NCBI GenBank assembly: GCA_033439765.1
Contig: JAULSN010000005.1
Coordinates: 310,001-374,000, forward strand
Reading direction: 5' to 3'
Origin: Lasiosphaeria ovina
Lineage: Eukaryota; Ascomycota; Sordariomycetes; Sordariales; Lasiosphaeriaceae
DNA length: 64,000 nt
Shown piece by piece: positions 1-10,534 of this stretch (positions are counted from its first letter, which is position 1; the number at the start of each line of letters is the position of its first letter). Under the pieces are notes generated by a model. That model did not search any database. It saw only the letters and a list, made by a program, of their open reading frames with translations, and was not told where the DNA came from. The translations under genes and the position numbers were made by a program.

Positions 1-1516
1 CAACTATGTCCATCCCACCGTCTCCCAACAGCACTCCGCCAATCCCAGCCTCAACCACCACCCAATCTAACCACGCCCGCCACTCGCCCTCGGCACCCTC
101 CAGGTCCCGCCACACGGCCCTCAACACCCGCTCGCAGCAGCCCTGCATATACCAACACACTCCGCCATCAGCGCCGTCCCGCTCCAACGGCCCCAGCAGC
201 ACGCAGTAGTGCGCCAGCAGGACCAGCGCAGCGGGCTCGCGCGCGCGCAGCAGCGCCACGAACGGCGCGTCAGCCACCGCGCCCCGAATCCGCGCCGGCC
301 AGAGCCGGATGGCCGCCCAGGGCGTCAGCGGCGCCGCCGGCAGGGCGCGCACCGCCATGCCCAGCAGGACCAGCGCGCCAAAGTACGCGGGCCGCCGCGG
401 CAGCGGCACCAGCAGGTTCAGCAGCTGGGCGAAGCGCGCGGCGTGGTGCGGCGCGCCGGCCGGCAGCTCGGTTCCGGTTCCTGTCGGCGGCAAGCTGCCT
501 CTCGCGTCCTCGAGCAGCGCGCGGGTGAGGTCTGTAGGCTGCCCGCCGCTGCTACTGCCCAGAGACGCCGCCGCGAACTGCAGTACAGCGTGGCTGTCGC
601 GGAGCGTGGCGAGCCAGGCCGCGAGGTCTGGGACTATTGCTTCCGTGTTGCCGTCGCACTGCGCGGCGATGTCGGTGGCGAAGCAGTACACGGCGAGCAG
701 GTGGGCGGACGCCAGTAGCGCGTCGCGCGTGGTGGCCGACAGGGCGGTGCTGGGCCCAGCTAGAAGGGTCCGGCATCCTGCCAGGGCGCGCGCGTGGTGG
801 CGCGCGGCCAGCACGACGTAGCCGCGGCGCAGCGTGGGCTGCAGGTGCGCGATGTTCAGCGCGGCGCAGGCCAGCACGCCCTGCTTGAGGAAGTCGTGGC
901 CGAGGGCGAGCGCCGGGACGGCGGCGCGCCAGACGCGCTTGCTCCGGGGGCTGTGGCCGAGCGTCTGGTACGTTTCCTGTGTGAAGTGGATGAATAGCGC
1001 CAGGTCGCTGGAGGTCCAGCTGGGCGGCAGCGCGATGTCCTCGAGCGGGTACTTGTGGCCGGGGGGTGCTGAGGAGGACGGGGCAGCCACGATAAAGTAC
1101 CGCAGCTGGTTGCCGCGGAAGAAGGTCTGCAGGGTCACGGGGCGCCAGTGCGGGCTGGTGTTGCTGTCGCTACCGCTGTGCGCGGCCGCCCAGTGGCTCT
1201 TCATGCGCTTGGCCGTGACGCAGAGGTGGAAGCAGCCGGCGTGCGTGCAGGCGAGGCCCTGCTCGGCGGGCAGCAGCGGGATCGGCGCGTGGTCGGGCAG
1301 CGGGAAGAGCACGTCGCCGGGGTCCGCGAGCTGCAGGCTGGCTGCGTACTCAACCAGGCCGCGGCGGGCATTGCAGCACATGTGGTGGATGTCCTTGAAG
1401 TGCCGGGCCACCGCCTTGGGCTGGATGGCGTAGCGGCACTCGGTGCAGATGACGACCTGGTAGTCTGCCAGGTAGCGCAGCAGCCCGGGCTTGGGCCACT
1501 CGGTGGACGAGGCCAT
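1..1516 (-). CDS. OrsD-like zinc-finger protein with fungal transcription-factor-like C-terminus (3' part missing)
   Basis: The frame opens at the ATG at 1516, just after an in-frame TGA, and stays open for 505 codons to the window edge, so the C-terminus lies outside. Near the N-terminus are two zinc-finger-like units of the DUF3505/OrsD type: ICTECRYAIQPKAVARHFKD followed by IHH, and ACTHAGC followed by RMKSHWAAAH. After about residue 150 the sequence is Ala/Leu-rich and helical, with stretches such as GVLACAALNIAHL and ALLASAHLLAVYCF. That is the look of the fungal-specific transcription factor region (Fungal_trans_2 type) often attached to such fingers. A role as a nuclear regulator is inferred. 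No target or adjacent biosynthetic cluster is visible in this window. The domain reading is fairly firm, the biological role is not. Confidence 0.7.
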   Translation of the reverse strand, partial: MASSTEWPKPGLLRYLADYQVVICTECRYAIQPKAVARHFKDIHHMCCNARRGLVEYAASLQLADPGDVLFPLPDHAPIPLLPAEQGLACTHAGCFHLCVTAKRMKSHWAAAHSGSDSNTSPHWRPVTLQTFFRGNQLRYFIVAAPSSSAPPGHKYPLEDIALPPSWTSSDLALFIHFTQETYQTLGHSPRSKRVWRAAVPALALGHDFLKQGVLACAALNIAHLQPTLRRGYVVLAARHHARALAGCRTLLAGPSTALSATTRDALLASAHLLAVYCFATDIAAQCDGNTEAIVPDLAAWLATLRDSHAVLQFAAASLGSSSGGQPTDLTRALLEDARGSLPPTGTGTELPAGAPHHAARFAQLLNLLVPLPRRPAYFGALVLLGMAVRALPAAPLTPWAAIRLWPARIRGAVADAPFVALLRAREPAALVLLAHYCVLLGPLERDGADGGVCWYMQGCCERVLRAVWRDLEGAEGEWRAWLDWVVVEAGIGGVLLGDGGMDIV

Positions 1517-2029
1517 GCCGGACTTGAATTGGTCTCAGTCGAGGCATGCCATGGCGTAGACACCGACTTGATTCCATAATCACGATGGCTTGGATCCATC
1601 TCGATGTCTGTTCCGTGTCCGTTGGGGTGGACGACAAATGTCAGCAAGTCGAGGATTCCCGGACGGGACTAGCGGCAGACGGTGCCGTTCTCGCCGCTGG
1701 TTGGCTGCCGTTGCCGCGGTGGGCCGCCCGACTGTAGGTGACAGTAGATATATGTCCCTGACTTACACTGGATGTTGACGAGGGCACAGGATTCACGCCT
1801 CAAGTTACAAATCAGTGACGCGAAGGCACAGGATTCACGCCTCAAGTTACAAAGCAGATTTCAAATCAGGGCAGGTTATGCCGTATTCCCTGCCTTGTCT
1901 GGTCACTGACGGACGCATATAAGGTAAATGGTATCTCTGTCGAAGAACTAAATCAAAACACATCTCAAGTCATCCAATCTCAGTATCTCAGCCACTCAAC
2001 TCTCAACTCTCAACCACCAACCAACAGCC
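1517..2029. promoter_or_regulatory. Divergent intergenic region; GST promoter with a TATA box
   Basis: This 513-nt gap separates the divergently transcribed OrsD-like gene and the glutathione S-transferase. A TATA-like TATAAG lies at 1918-1923, about 105 nt upstream of the GST ATG. The following leader (about 1945-2029) is C/T/A-rich with many TCAAC and CTCAACTC runs, a common make-up for fungal 5' UTRs. A 29-bp direct repeat is listed separately. Confidence 0.5.
1783..1853. repeat. 29-bp direct repeat, two copies 42 bp apart, upstream of the GST gene
   Basis: Copies at 1783-1811 and 1825-1853 are identical; both begin GGCACAGGATTCACGCCTC and continue to TTACAAA. They lie about 65 nt upstream of the TATA-like box, so they could be paired regulator sites. 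No known binding site is recognised. Confidence 0.85.
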
Positions 2030-2774
2030 ATGGTGCTCAAAATCTACGGCACGAAGACGTCGACGTGCACGCAGCGCGTGCTCGCCGTGCTGCACGAGAA
2101 GAAGGCCAGATTCGAGTTTGTCGAAATTGACTGGCTCAAGGGCGAGCACAAGTCGGCCAGTCACTTGAAGCTGCACCCGTTCGGCAAGGTGCCGGTGCTC
2201 GAAGACGACGGCTTCGTGCTGTTCGAGAGCCGGGCCATTGCCAACTACATCGCCCGCAAGTTCGCCGGCCAGGGGACCTCGCTGCTGCCGGCCGACGACG
2301 ACCTGAAGGCGCGCGCGCTGTTTGACCGGGTGCGTCCCCCTGCCAAGGCATCAAAGACGATTCGCTGACAGTTGCAGGCCGCCTCTCTTGAGGCCTTCTA
2401 CTATGACCCGGCTGTGTCGACGCTTGTCACCGAGATAGTCTTCAAAAAGTGAGCAGCACCCAGGCGCTGACCAGAAAACGGCGCTGACCATCGCATACAG
2501 GGCATATGGGTTTGGGGAGGCGGACGAGGACCTGGTGGCCAAGCACGCCGCGGGCCTCGATACGACGCTGGCCGTGTACGAGCAAATCTTGTCGACGCAG
2601 AAGTACATCGCCGGAGACAAGCTGACGGTGGCCGACCTCTACCACGTCTCGTACGGCGCCCTGGCCAGGCAGGCTGGCTACCTCGAGACGTTTGAGAAGT
2701 ACCCGCACGTCGAGAAGTGGTTTGCGGGGCTTCTGGCGCTCGAGAGCTGGCAGAAGGCGTCGACGGGGGCGTGA
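2030..2774 (+). CDS. Glutathione S-transferase (phi/theta-like)
   Basis: Three exons (2030-2329, 2378-2448, 2501-2774) encode 214 residues, the usual length for a cytosolic GST. Introns of 48 and 52 nt have GTGCGT/CAG and GTGAGC/CAG borders. The thioredoxin-fold half starts MVLKIYGTKTSTCTQRV, with the S/T-rich active-site loop after strand 1, and includes the cis-proline and glutathione-binding segment GKVPVLEDDGFVLFESRAI. The all-helical C-terminal half contains KLTVADLYH, the conserved N-capping Asp region of GSTs. The protein should conjugate glutathione to electrophiles or act as a peroxidase in detoxification. The ATG at 2030 is the first codon after a C/A-rich leader. The family call is secure; class and substrate are not. 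Confidence 0.92.
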
Positions 2775-3274
2775 GTGTTGATGCTTGGCTCAATGCAGCT
2801 CTGGCCGTGATTGGGGACGACGAGGTCATGAAGTGAAGAGCCTGAGAAGAGACGTCCAATAGTGCGACATGATAGTGCTTGAATTAGTGACAGACAATGC
2901 AACAACTACAACAAATTGTGAAATCAAGTCAATTGTCGAGTTCCCCTTTCCTTGTGATTGGCCTCATTTCGGGTTTCATGGACGACGCCCCAGGTTGGCG
3001 GATTGGCTGGCGCGTTGGCGGGCAGACGGTTGGCCCGACAACAGCTTGTTGACAGCACCCCACCGCCTGTCATCGCGCACCAGTCGGAGCGGCCCGCCGA
3101 CAAACAATCCGCACCAGAGCCTGACAGCAACGAGCCAGCGCATCGCTCAGTTGCAGCTCTAATTGGTGTCTGGTTGCCGGGAGCGTCACTCTCAGCGCCA
3201 CAGCGCCTCGAACAAACAGATACAAAACTCAAAACCCGCCACCATTCCCGCGTACCTTCTGAGCCTGCTCTATC
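2775..3274. other. Intergenic region between GST and the acidic repeat protein
   Basis: About 500 nt hold the GST 3' end and the promoter and leader of the next gene. Short overlapping frames exist on both strands, but none shows a domain. The last 80 nt before the ATG at 3275 are C/A-rich and resemble a 5' leader. Confidence 0.4.
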
Positions 3275-4228
3275 ATGGCTCGAAAAACAGCGCAGCCTAA
3301 CGATTTAGACTTTCAGATTTTTGTGGACCCGTCGTGTCTGAGCGAGCCCATGGATGACACCAGTGCAGCTCCCGAGCCTCCCCAGGCGTCGGCCCTCGAC
3401 GAGCTGGGTGCTGCGCTCGACGCCGCCCTGCAAGAGAACGAAGGCCAGCAGGATACAGAGACGGCCGACGCAGAAGCAGCCGACGCAGAAGCAGCCGACG
3501 CAGAAGCAGCCGACGCAGAAGCAGCCGACGCAGCACCAGCCGACGCAGAAGCAGCCGACGCAGCACCAGCCGACGCAGAAGCAGCCGACGCAGCACCAGC
3601 CGACGCAGAAACAGCCGACGCAGCACCAGCCGACGCAGAAACAGCCGACGCAGCACCAGCCGACGCAGAAGCAGCCGACGCAGAAGCAGCCGACGCAGCA
3701 CCAGCCGACGCAGCACTAGCTGACATGACCCCGAGTGTCGAGGAGCCCTGCGAAGATGCCACACCTGGAGAAACCTCTACAAATGGGGCACAAGAAGAGA
3801 TTGATGTCCTCGAGGACACTGTCGAAACCCACGATGCCACTGCCGATGATGACACCCACGAGGCAGACGCCGACCAGGCACCACACGACGCCGAGCACAT
3901 CGAGACCAGTAGCGTTGCTGAGGATTTGGACGCAGACATACCCGCAGACATCTCCGAGGTCCATAGCGCGCCCGACGAGCACGATATCTCCATAGCAGAA
4001 ACAGAACACGGCGAAGAAGAGACACAAGACAACAGCCTGGAAGCAGACGACGCCGACACGCCGCGGCCCGCAGAGACCCCAGACTCGGAATACGCAGACG
4101 ACGAGGCGTACGCTGGCCGAGGGACCGACAGAAAGACGTCGCTGCGGACCGACGCGCTGATCCACGCGGCGGCGCTGGCCGTGGTGGCCGAGATTGAAGG
4201 CCTGCGCGCGACACAACACGACGACGCC

Positions 4229-4281
<53 letters not shown>

Positions 4282-7200
4282 CTCTCTGCTCAGCACGAAC
4301 ACACATAACGATGAGGAGGAGGAGCAAGAGCAAGAACACTCGCTGCTGAGCACAGGCACACACGATGACGCCGAGGACTCGATGCTCAACACAGACACAC
4401 ATGACGTGGGTGGCGAGGACGAGGCCGCAGACAGCCGGCGGCAGTCGAGCGAGTCGCAGGTACACCACGAGATCACCTCCCGCTCGGTATCGGGCGACGA
4501 AGGCGGCGACAGCAGCTCGCAGCACGAGGGCGAAGCCGACGACGACGACGACGACGACGTATTCAGCGAGCACGGGCGCAGCCACAGCGCGCGGAGCTCC
4601 ATCGGGTCGTTTGACGGCGTCGCGCACAGCAGCCACGCACTCGCCGAGGACGACGCAGAGACCAAGACGCCGCAGGCCAGCCCGCTCGCCTCGCGCCGCG
4701 ACTCGCTGGCATCACACACCACTGGCCGACGCTCGCCGCGGCTGTCAGGCGTGTCGGCCATCTCGGGACTATCGCAGTACGAGCACGACGGCGAGACATT
4801 CGTGCCGGCAAGCCGCGAGACGCCGCGCGTGCCGTTCCGCACGCCGTCGGCGGTGCGCGCGCTGCAGATGCGGGCGTCGCCGACGCCGTCCGTGTACGAC
4901 GGCGACAGCAACGGCAACGGCAACGGGTCGCCGCGGTCTAGCAAACGAAGCCACCACAAGCACACGCCCAGCATGCTCCCAGCAGCGTCGCGGCTCGGCA
5001 GCCCGGTGCAGTACTCGCCCAAGGGCCGGGCGACGCCGCCGCGGTTCAAGCGGGCGCGCGCCGAGGCGCCGCTAGTCCTACTACACGTGACGCTGCTGCC
5101 GCTGCGGTGGGCGTGGGGCGACGTGCTCGACGGGCTGGACGTGGTCAGCGGCAAGGCCGTGGCCGACGAGCAGACGGGCGCGCTGTACGAGGCGTCGGAA
5201 CCGCTGAAGGCGCTGCGCGACGCGTGGCGCGAGCTGCAGGACCGCGTCGGCGACACGGTGCTCGAGCGCGGCATCCTGCTGCCGCACCCGCAGAACGACT
5301 ACGAGGTGCTCGAGGAGCGGCTGCTGGACGCGCTGGAGCTGCCCGTGCGCCGCCGCGCCCGCATCCTCGAGTGCGGCCACTACCTGGGGCCGGCCAACGA
5401 GATGCTGGCCGACGATGACGAGGACAGTGAAGACGAGGGGACAGAATCCCGCCGCCACTGGTGCGCGACGTGCCGCGGCGACATCCAATTCCAGAACCTC
5501 GGCGCGGCCGCCCGCGTGTTCCGCGTCAAGGTGTACGCGAGCAACGGGCTGATGAAGGCGGGCGCGTGGGAGGCGTGCTGGCGCGAGATGGAGCGCGTCG
5601 ACGCCGAGGTCGAGCCCGTGGTCGACGTGGTTCTGCAGGGCGAGCTCGAGCGCCTCGCCACGCTGCAGCTCGAGCACGACGACCGCCTGCGCCGCCAGCG
5701 CGAGCGCGAGCGCGAGGTTGAGACGGCGGCCGCTGCTGCTGCCGCTGCGGCTGATGCCCAGCTGCTGCACGAGGCTGAACTCGCTGCCGCAGAGGCTCAG
5801 GCTCAGGCCCAGGCTCAGGCCGAGGCTGAACTCGCCGCTGCACAGGCCGAGGCACAGGCACAAGCACAAGCACAAGCTGGGGCGACAAGGGAACAACATA
5901 CGCCCGATGTCACCGACCGCAGCTTCAGCGTTGACATAGATCCGGTGGTGGAGCTGCCGCGGCTGCTGCCCGACAGCCGGGCGGTGGTGATGGCATCGCC
6001 GGCGGCCCACGCCCACGCCCACGCATCACCGCCCCTCCCGAACTCGGTGCTGCGCGTGCGGTCGCCACCCAGCGGCAGCAGCTCACCACCGACACCGACG
6101 CTGCGGCTTAGCCGGCGGCGGCGCGAGCGCGACGGGCGGTCGTCACGCTCCTCGGCGCGCTCAGCCGCCCAGGAGCCCATCGACACCTCCGACGAGCGCA
6201 AGCGCCGCGACGCCGAGCGGCTGCGCGAGATTTACGGGGAAGTGGCGCCGCCTGATTCGGTGCTGCAGAGTGCGGATGTGGGCGTGGACATGGTAGTCCC
6301 GGCTGCGCCGTCGCCGTCGCTGTCGGAGAGCACCATCCGCCCGTCGGTATCGCATGTAATTCCGCCGTCGCCGTCGCAGGACGCGCACGCCCGCCGTGAG
6401 GAACTCCGTTCACGGTCTGCGTCTGCGTCTGTGTCTGCGCAACAGCAGCAACAACAACAACAACAACAGCACCAACAGCACCAACAGCACCAGCAGCAGC
6501 CACAACAACAGCACCAGCAGCAACACCACCCTCAACAAGACCAGCACCAGCACCACCAACAACACCACCAACAACACAACCCCCAACACCCATCCCCAGG
6601 CAGTTACAGGAGTAACCTCGACAACGCATCCTTCGCCGAACTACTCCTCGAGGCCTTCAAAGTCCTGCTGCGCGACCCCAAGAACGTGGCCATCATCGTG
6701 CTGTGCGTGTTCCTGTGGGGCTTCATGGCGCGGCCGGCGCCGGTGCCGGTGCCGTTGCCTGCGGTCGTGCCGGGGTTTGCTGTCGACGCTGTGCCGTATG
6801 CGTACCGTGCTGCTGTCGACGGGGTGAAGCAGCAGCCCGGCCATGTTTCTGCTGCTGTTTCTCATGTGCAGGGGCAGGGGCAGGGGCAGGGGCAGGGGCA
6901 GACGCGTGACGATGTCGTGGCTGCTGTTGTGGTTGAGGCCGTGGCGGGGCTGGGTGTGCCGTCTGCGGCTGGTTTGGACAGCGGTGTTGCTGTGCGGGAT
7001 GTTGTCGGTGTGGATGGGGATGTGCTTGCAGTGGGCGCCTCGGCGCCGGCTGCAATGGACGTCGAGGTTGGTCCCGTCGTGCATGTCGCTGTCGCTGAGG
7101 CTGACGCGGCTGCTTTCGTCGTGGAGAGTCCTGCGTCTGAAGCAGGGATTGCAGACCCCCAGATCGCCGAGGCTCGTCCCGCGGTTGACCATGTCTCGGA

Positions 7201-7546
7201 CGCTCACGACGGAGAGCAGCCAGACGCCGTCTACGAAGAGATTGAGTCGGTCCCGACCGTCGAGCCAGCAGACCTCGCCTCGCCGTCCACCACTCCAGAC
7301 ACGAGCAGCAACATGCCAGGCGACAGCGACGTTCCGCAGCGCAAAACCGTGCGCGTGCTCGAGACCGTCACCGAAACCGTGCGCGTGCAGCTGGCCACCG
7401 CGGGCGGTGCGGCCGAGACATGGATAGAGACAGCGTCGACCTCGGCCGCCGTGAAGACGGCCGTGCCCGCTCTAGACGGGGTGTACGACGAGGCGGCAGA
7501 GACAATCACCATGACTGTGTCCGTGTCGGTGGCTGCGGTGTTTTGA
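3275..7546 (+). CDS. Large acidic repeat protein with a conserved fungal core and one membrane segment
   Basis: An uninterrupted 1423-codon frame. Residues about 64-148 are a pentad repeat of ADAEA/ADAAP type, and residues about 319-335 are alternating Glu-Gln, followed by Asp/Glu-rich and Ser-rich stretches. The only globular-looking part is residues about 600-800, containing HVTLLPLRWAWGDVL, GILLPHPQNDYEVLEERLL, RARILECGHYLGP and HWCATCRGDIQF; the Cys/His pattern could bind a metal. A long poly-Gln/His tract precedes a hydrophobic segment, NVAIIVLCVFLWGFMA, near residue 1138, and a Val/Ala-rich tail. I recall similar cores in fungal genomes under the automatic name 'pathway-specific nitrogen regulator'. 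I see no DNA-binding motif that justifies that name. Function unknown; the repeats probably vary between strains. Confidence 0.75.
3464..3720 (+). repeat. 15-nt coding tandem repeat (GCCGACGCAGAAGCA family)
   Basis: About seventeen near-perfect 15-nt units, alternating between ADAEA and ADAAP codings, lie inside the large acidic protein. Unit number is likely to change by slippage. Confidence 0.9.
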
Positions 7547-8782
7547 GGGAGTCTCTCACAGGCCATGTCGGCATGAGTATCTGTCAACATATGTGTGTGG
7601 CGTGATGAACGCCTTGAGAATTGATGTTTACGACGAACCGGATCGGTCGGTCGGTCGATGACGGATGCATGGATGAAATTTGGATTTGGGTCAAGCATAT
7701 GAGGATTCTTGAGCGAGCGAGCCATCGAGTATGGTTGGTTGCAAGGATTTGTTTATTGTCTCTAGTTTGTACGGCTTCATTTCCTGTCTTTGAGCAACAC
7801 CTACCTATCGTAATTACACTGAGCGACTCGGATCCAAGTTGGTACATAAATAGCAGTCGAATTCTTTATCTAATCATGGTCGTTCCCAGCGTGCAATCGT
7901 TACACCTGCCATGGTCGTGTTGTGGTGTTGTCGTTATCGTTGTCGTTGTCGTTGTAGTTGTCGCGGTCATCGTTGTCGTACCGTCGTTGCTGATGCTCTC
8001 GCTGCTCTTGCTTTCCTTCTCAACAAAGAGCGGACAAATGTGCTACCAAGAGCTCTTGAGAAGATCAGGACGAGGATGAGGGGCTGCATGTGACAATGGC
8101 TGAGCTCCCCGGACCTGTGGCTGCCGCCGTTTGACTGCATGGCAGGGCTGCATGAAGCTTGGCACTCGACAGCCAATGGGGATGTGTAGCCCCCTGTTAA
8201 GGGTCTAGTCGCCATCCCACGGCCCCTCAGCGACCTCGGTTGCCCGGTAACTGGCTCGTGCCTGGTGCCTGGTGCCTGGCTGGTCGCTGTTCCAGGCCTG
8301 GTTCCATGAGCGACTGTGGCTTTCCGTCGTCATGTGTCGCCAGCTTGGTACTCTGCCCGTCTCAGCCTCCGTACTCCGGACCTCTCTGCCTCTGCGGCCT
8401 GTGCCTCTGGCGCTGTGCCTCCGCCGCTGTGCGTCTGCCGCCGGCGTCTTTGCCTCTGTACCCCTGTACCTCTCAACCTCCATACCCCTCCACCTCAGCT
8501 CTACCACTCAAGAACCTCCCAATCCCTCAACCTCTGTACCTCCCTGCCTCTATATCGCTCTACCCCTACCTCACCCCTACCTCTTACCTCTTACCGTTCG
8601 GCCTCTACGTGACTCAATCTCGGCCACGACTCGACCTCGACCTCACCTCTACGCCGGGATAGCCTACAGCTACAGCTTATACAAGTACCCTTGCCCAGAC
8701 CTCCACGTAACAGGTGTTGTCTGCTGGTGCAGCGGTAGCTTACGACAGCTTCGACATCCCTCGCCCTCCTCCCGAAGCACGC
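7547..8782. other. Gene-free stretch with GTT-rich and pyrimidine-rich low complexity
   Basis: About 1.2 kb without a recognisable gene. At 7920-7990 there is a GTTGTCGTTGTCG-like simple repeat. From about 8330 to 8640 the plus strand is strongly C/T-rich, built from CCTCT, TACCTC and TACCCC blocks, and could be a long leader or a former microsatellite. Short open frames here reflect that composition. Confidence 0.5.
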
Positions 8783-9824
8783 ATGGTTAGCACATCCTCC
8801 AAACCGGCCGGCCGCGCCAAGTACCAGTCGAGATGGGCCCAAGTGAAGGACCCGCTCCTCGATGTGCTTCAGCGCATGTACTGGGACGGGGTGGCGCGCG
8901 AGATGGCCTCGGCACTCGTGGCCTTTGCCAAAATATGCCAGCTCCATCCCGAGAGCCTGCTAGAGGAGATAGTGTCCACCCGCGAGCTCGTGTCGGCGCG
9001 GCTGCCCAAGCTGCAGAGTCTATGGGACCCGCCCATCGGCAGGGAGATTCAGGAGAGCGGCAACATTAGGTACGGACTCTCGACCATACGACGGAGCCGG
9101 GCCGGCGTCGAGAACCTCGGCGTGTTTGAGCGCGACGCCCCCAACCTGACCCGCCGCGTGGCCCGCGCCATGCGCATCAACGCGCGCGAGAAGCGGGCGC
9201 GCTGCTGAAGGCGACAGGCCTGCTGGACGTCGACATCGCTAGCGAATACCGCGGCCCGTCTTGTCGTGCATGGCGCCGCCGACGCAGTTCGACGCCCTGC
9301 CGCTGCTGATCGAGAACGACGCAAGCGCGGGCGCGCTTATCTCGCTGCGCAGCCCGCCGGTGCTCGGCGTCGACACGGCGCCCGAGATGGACCGCTACCT
9401 AGCGCGCGACGACGACTTGGAAAAGGTCAAGCATGGGGTCGTCGTCACCTCAGTCGAGTACAAGCTAGCCGAGGACAGGACGCTGTTCACGCGGCGGCGC
9501 CGGCTGGTGCGGTGCGAGAAGCAGATCGCCGGCCAGCTGTTCACGGGCCACGACGGCACGTGCGTCAAGGAGGAGGACGACATTGTGCGCTGCTTCCTGG
9601 CGCGCGCCGACGACTGGCGAGCCGTTACAAAGTCCCGCTGCCTCACCGAGGAGCAGCGCCTCGAGAAACTGCACGCGTTTGCCGCCGAGATCCGCGACAT
9701 GATCAGAGCCGGCTTCGAGCACCGCTTCGACAACTACCTCGGCACGTTTGCGCGGCGGCTGTCCAACAAGGCCATCAAGCTCAAAGCCCAGCATGTAAGA
9801 AGTCGTTCCTCAACTGTTGGGTAA
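8783..9824 (+). pseudogene. Frame-broken hypothetical gene
   Basis: Two coding-looking frames follow each other. The first, from an ATG at 8783, begins MVSTSSKPAGRAKYQSRW and ends at a TGA at 9206. The second is open from just after a TAG at 9240, has its first ATG at 9270, and runs to a TAA at 9822. Between them the third frame reads sensibly (ALLKATGLLDVDIASEYRGP), so two one-base shifts would join everything. I found no intron with acceptable borders that restores the frame. The second part is charged and helical (LARADDWRAVTKSRCLTEEQ). No family is recognised. It may be a decayed gene, a gene with sequencing errors, or two small hypothetical genes. Repeats and a telomere-like motif lie directly downstream. 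Confidence 0.4.
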
Positions 9825-9836
9825 ACCCTAACCCTA
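9823..9836. repeat. Telomere-like AAACCCTAACCCTA
   Basis: Two CCCTAA units occur inside the chromosome just at the end of the broken gene. They may be an interstitial telomeric relic or a binding site for a TTAGGG-binding (Tbf1-type) protein. Confidence 0.8.
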
Positions 9837-9860
9837 GTCGTACTCTACAAGCATTCGCCA

Positions 9861-9982
9861 GAAACGACAACAGGAAAGAGCGCATCGGCCTCAACTGAAG
9901 CCAGAAGGAACGAGAACAGGAAAGAGTGATCCGCATCGGTCAACCCAAGCAGCCGAAACGACAACAGGAAAGAGTGCATCGG
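9861..9982. repeat. Three diverged copies of a ~28-bp repeat
   Basis: Copies at about 9861-9888, 9907-9939 and 9955-9982 share AACAGGAAAGAG followed by GCATCGG. The middle copy carries an insertion before GCATCGG. Origin unknown. Confidence 0.8.
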
Positions 9983-10136
9983 TTGTGCAACGCAAACTCA
10001 AAGTAAATATGCAACAGCCGAGCTGACATCCACACGCAACTCCACACCAACACCTCGGCAACCCGCCCTCGGCAGCTAATAAGGCTACGTAGGTGGGCCA
10101 GTCTCCATCAAATCCTGACAGCCGCTCAGGACAGCA

Positions 10137-10241
10137 GGGGTAATAGTATAGTGGTCAGTATTTCTCGTTGTGGCTTGGTATCTCTTCCGAGACACCTTCA
10201 CAAGATCCGAGAGGACCCAGGTTCGATTCCTGGTTATCCCA
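10137..10241 (+). tRNA. tRNA-His (GTG), with a 33-nt intron
   Basis: The cloverleaf can be folded by hand. Acceptor stem GGGGTAA/TTATCCC (one G-U pair) with discriminator A; D stem GTAT/GTAT; anticodon stem TCTCG/CGAGA; loop TTGTGG then C, giving anticodon GTG at 10170-10172; T arm CCAGG-TTCGATT-CCTGG. An intron at the canonical position 37/38 spans 10174-10206. A T-run at about 10299-10304 can stop RNA polymerase III. A73 agrees with eukaryotic tRNA-His. The B box GGTTCGATTCC is intact. Confidence 0.88.
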
Positions 10242-10427
10242 ACCATCTACCTCACAACACACATTACCACACACATCAGTGGCTTTGTGTTGCTTCTCTT
10301 TTTTCCATTTCTTTTTCGGTCTGGAGTCTTCAGTTTAGGGTTACAGACCTAGACCCGTTTAAAAAAAGACAAACAGGGTTTCTTGTAGCTCTCCACCGCA
10401 GTGGATGTCATCAGCAAACAGCAGAAA

Positions 10428-10534
10428 GGGGTAATAGTATAGTGGTCAGTATTTCTCGTTGTGGTTTCAGTCTCTTGCAAGAGAGACGCCTCGCAATATC
10501 CGAGAGGACCCAGGTTCGATTCCTGGTTATCCCA
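10428..10534 (+). tRNA. tRNA-His (GTG), second copy, with a 35-nt intron
   Basis: The mature part is identical to the copy at 10137-10241, with anticodon GTG at 10461-10463. The intron (10465-10499) differs in sequence and length from that of the first copy. A T7 run near 10591 is a suitable polymerase III terminator. Flanking sequences are not similar, so the duplication is old or the introns evolve fast. Confidence 0.88.

Noticed and set aside
4228..4280. CRISPR-like or structured repeat arrays
   Set aside because: The repeats are direct coding tandem units without spacers, in a eukaryotic genome.
3313..5274. 653-codon minus-strand frame opposite the acidic repeat gene, with alternating Cys-Ser runs
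   Set aside because: It is the mirror of the GAGCAG and GCAGAAGCA repeats; it has no domain, and the plus strand has a conserved core.
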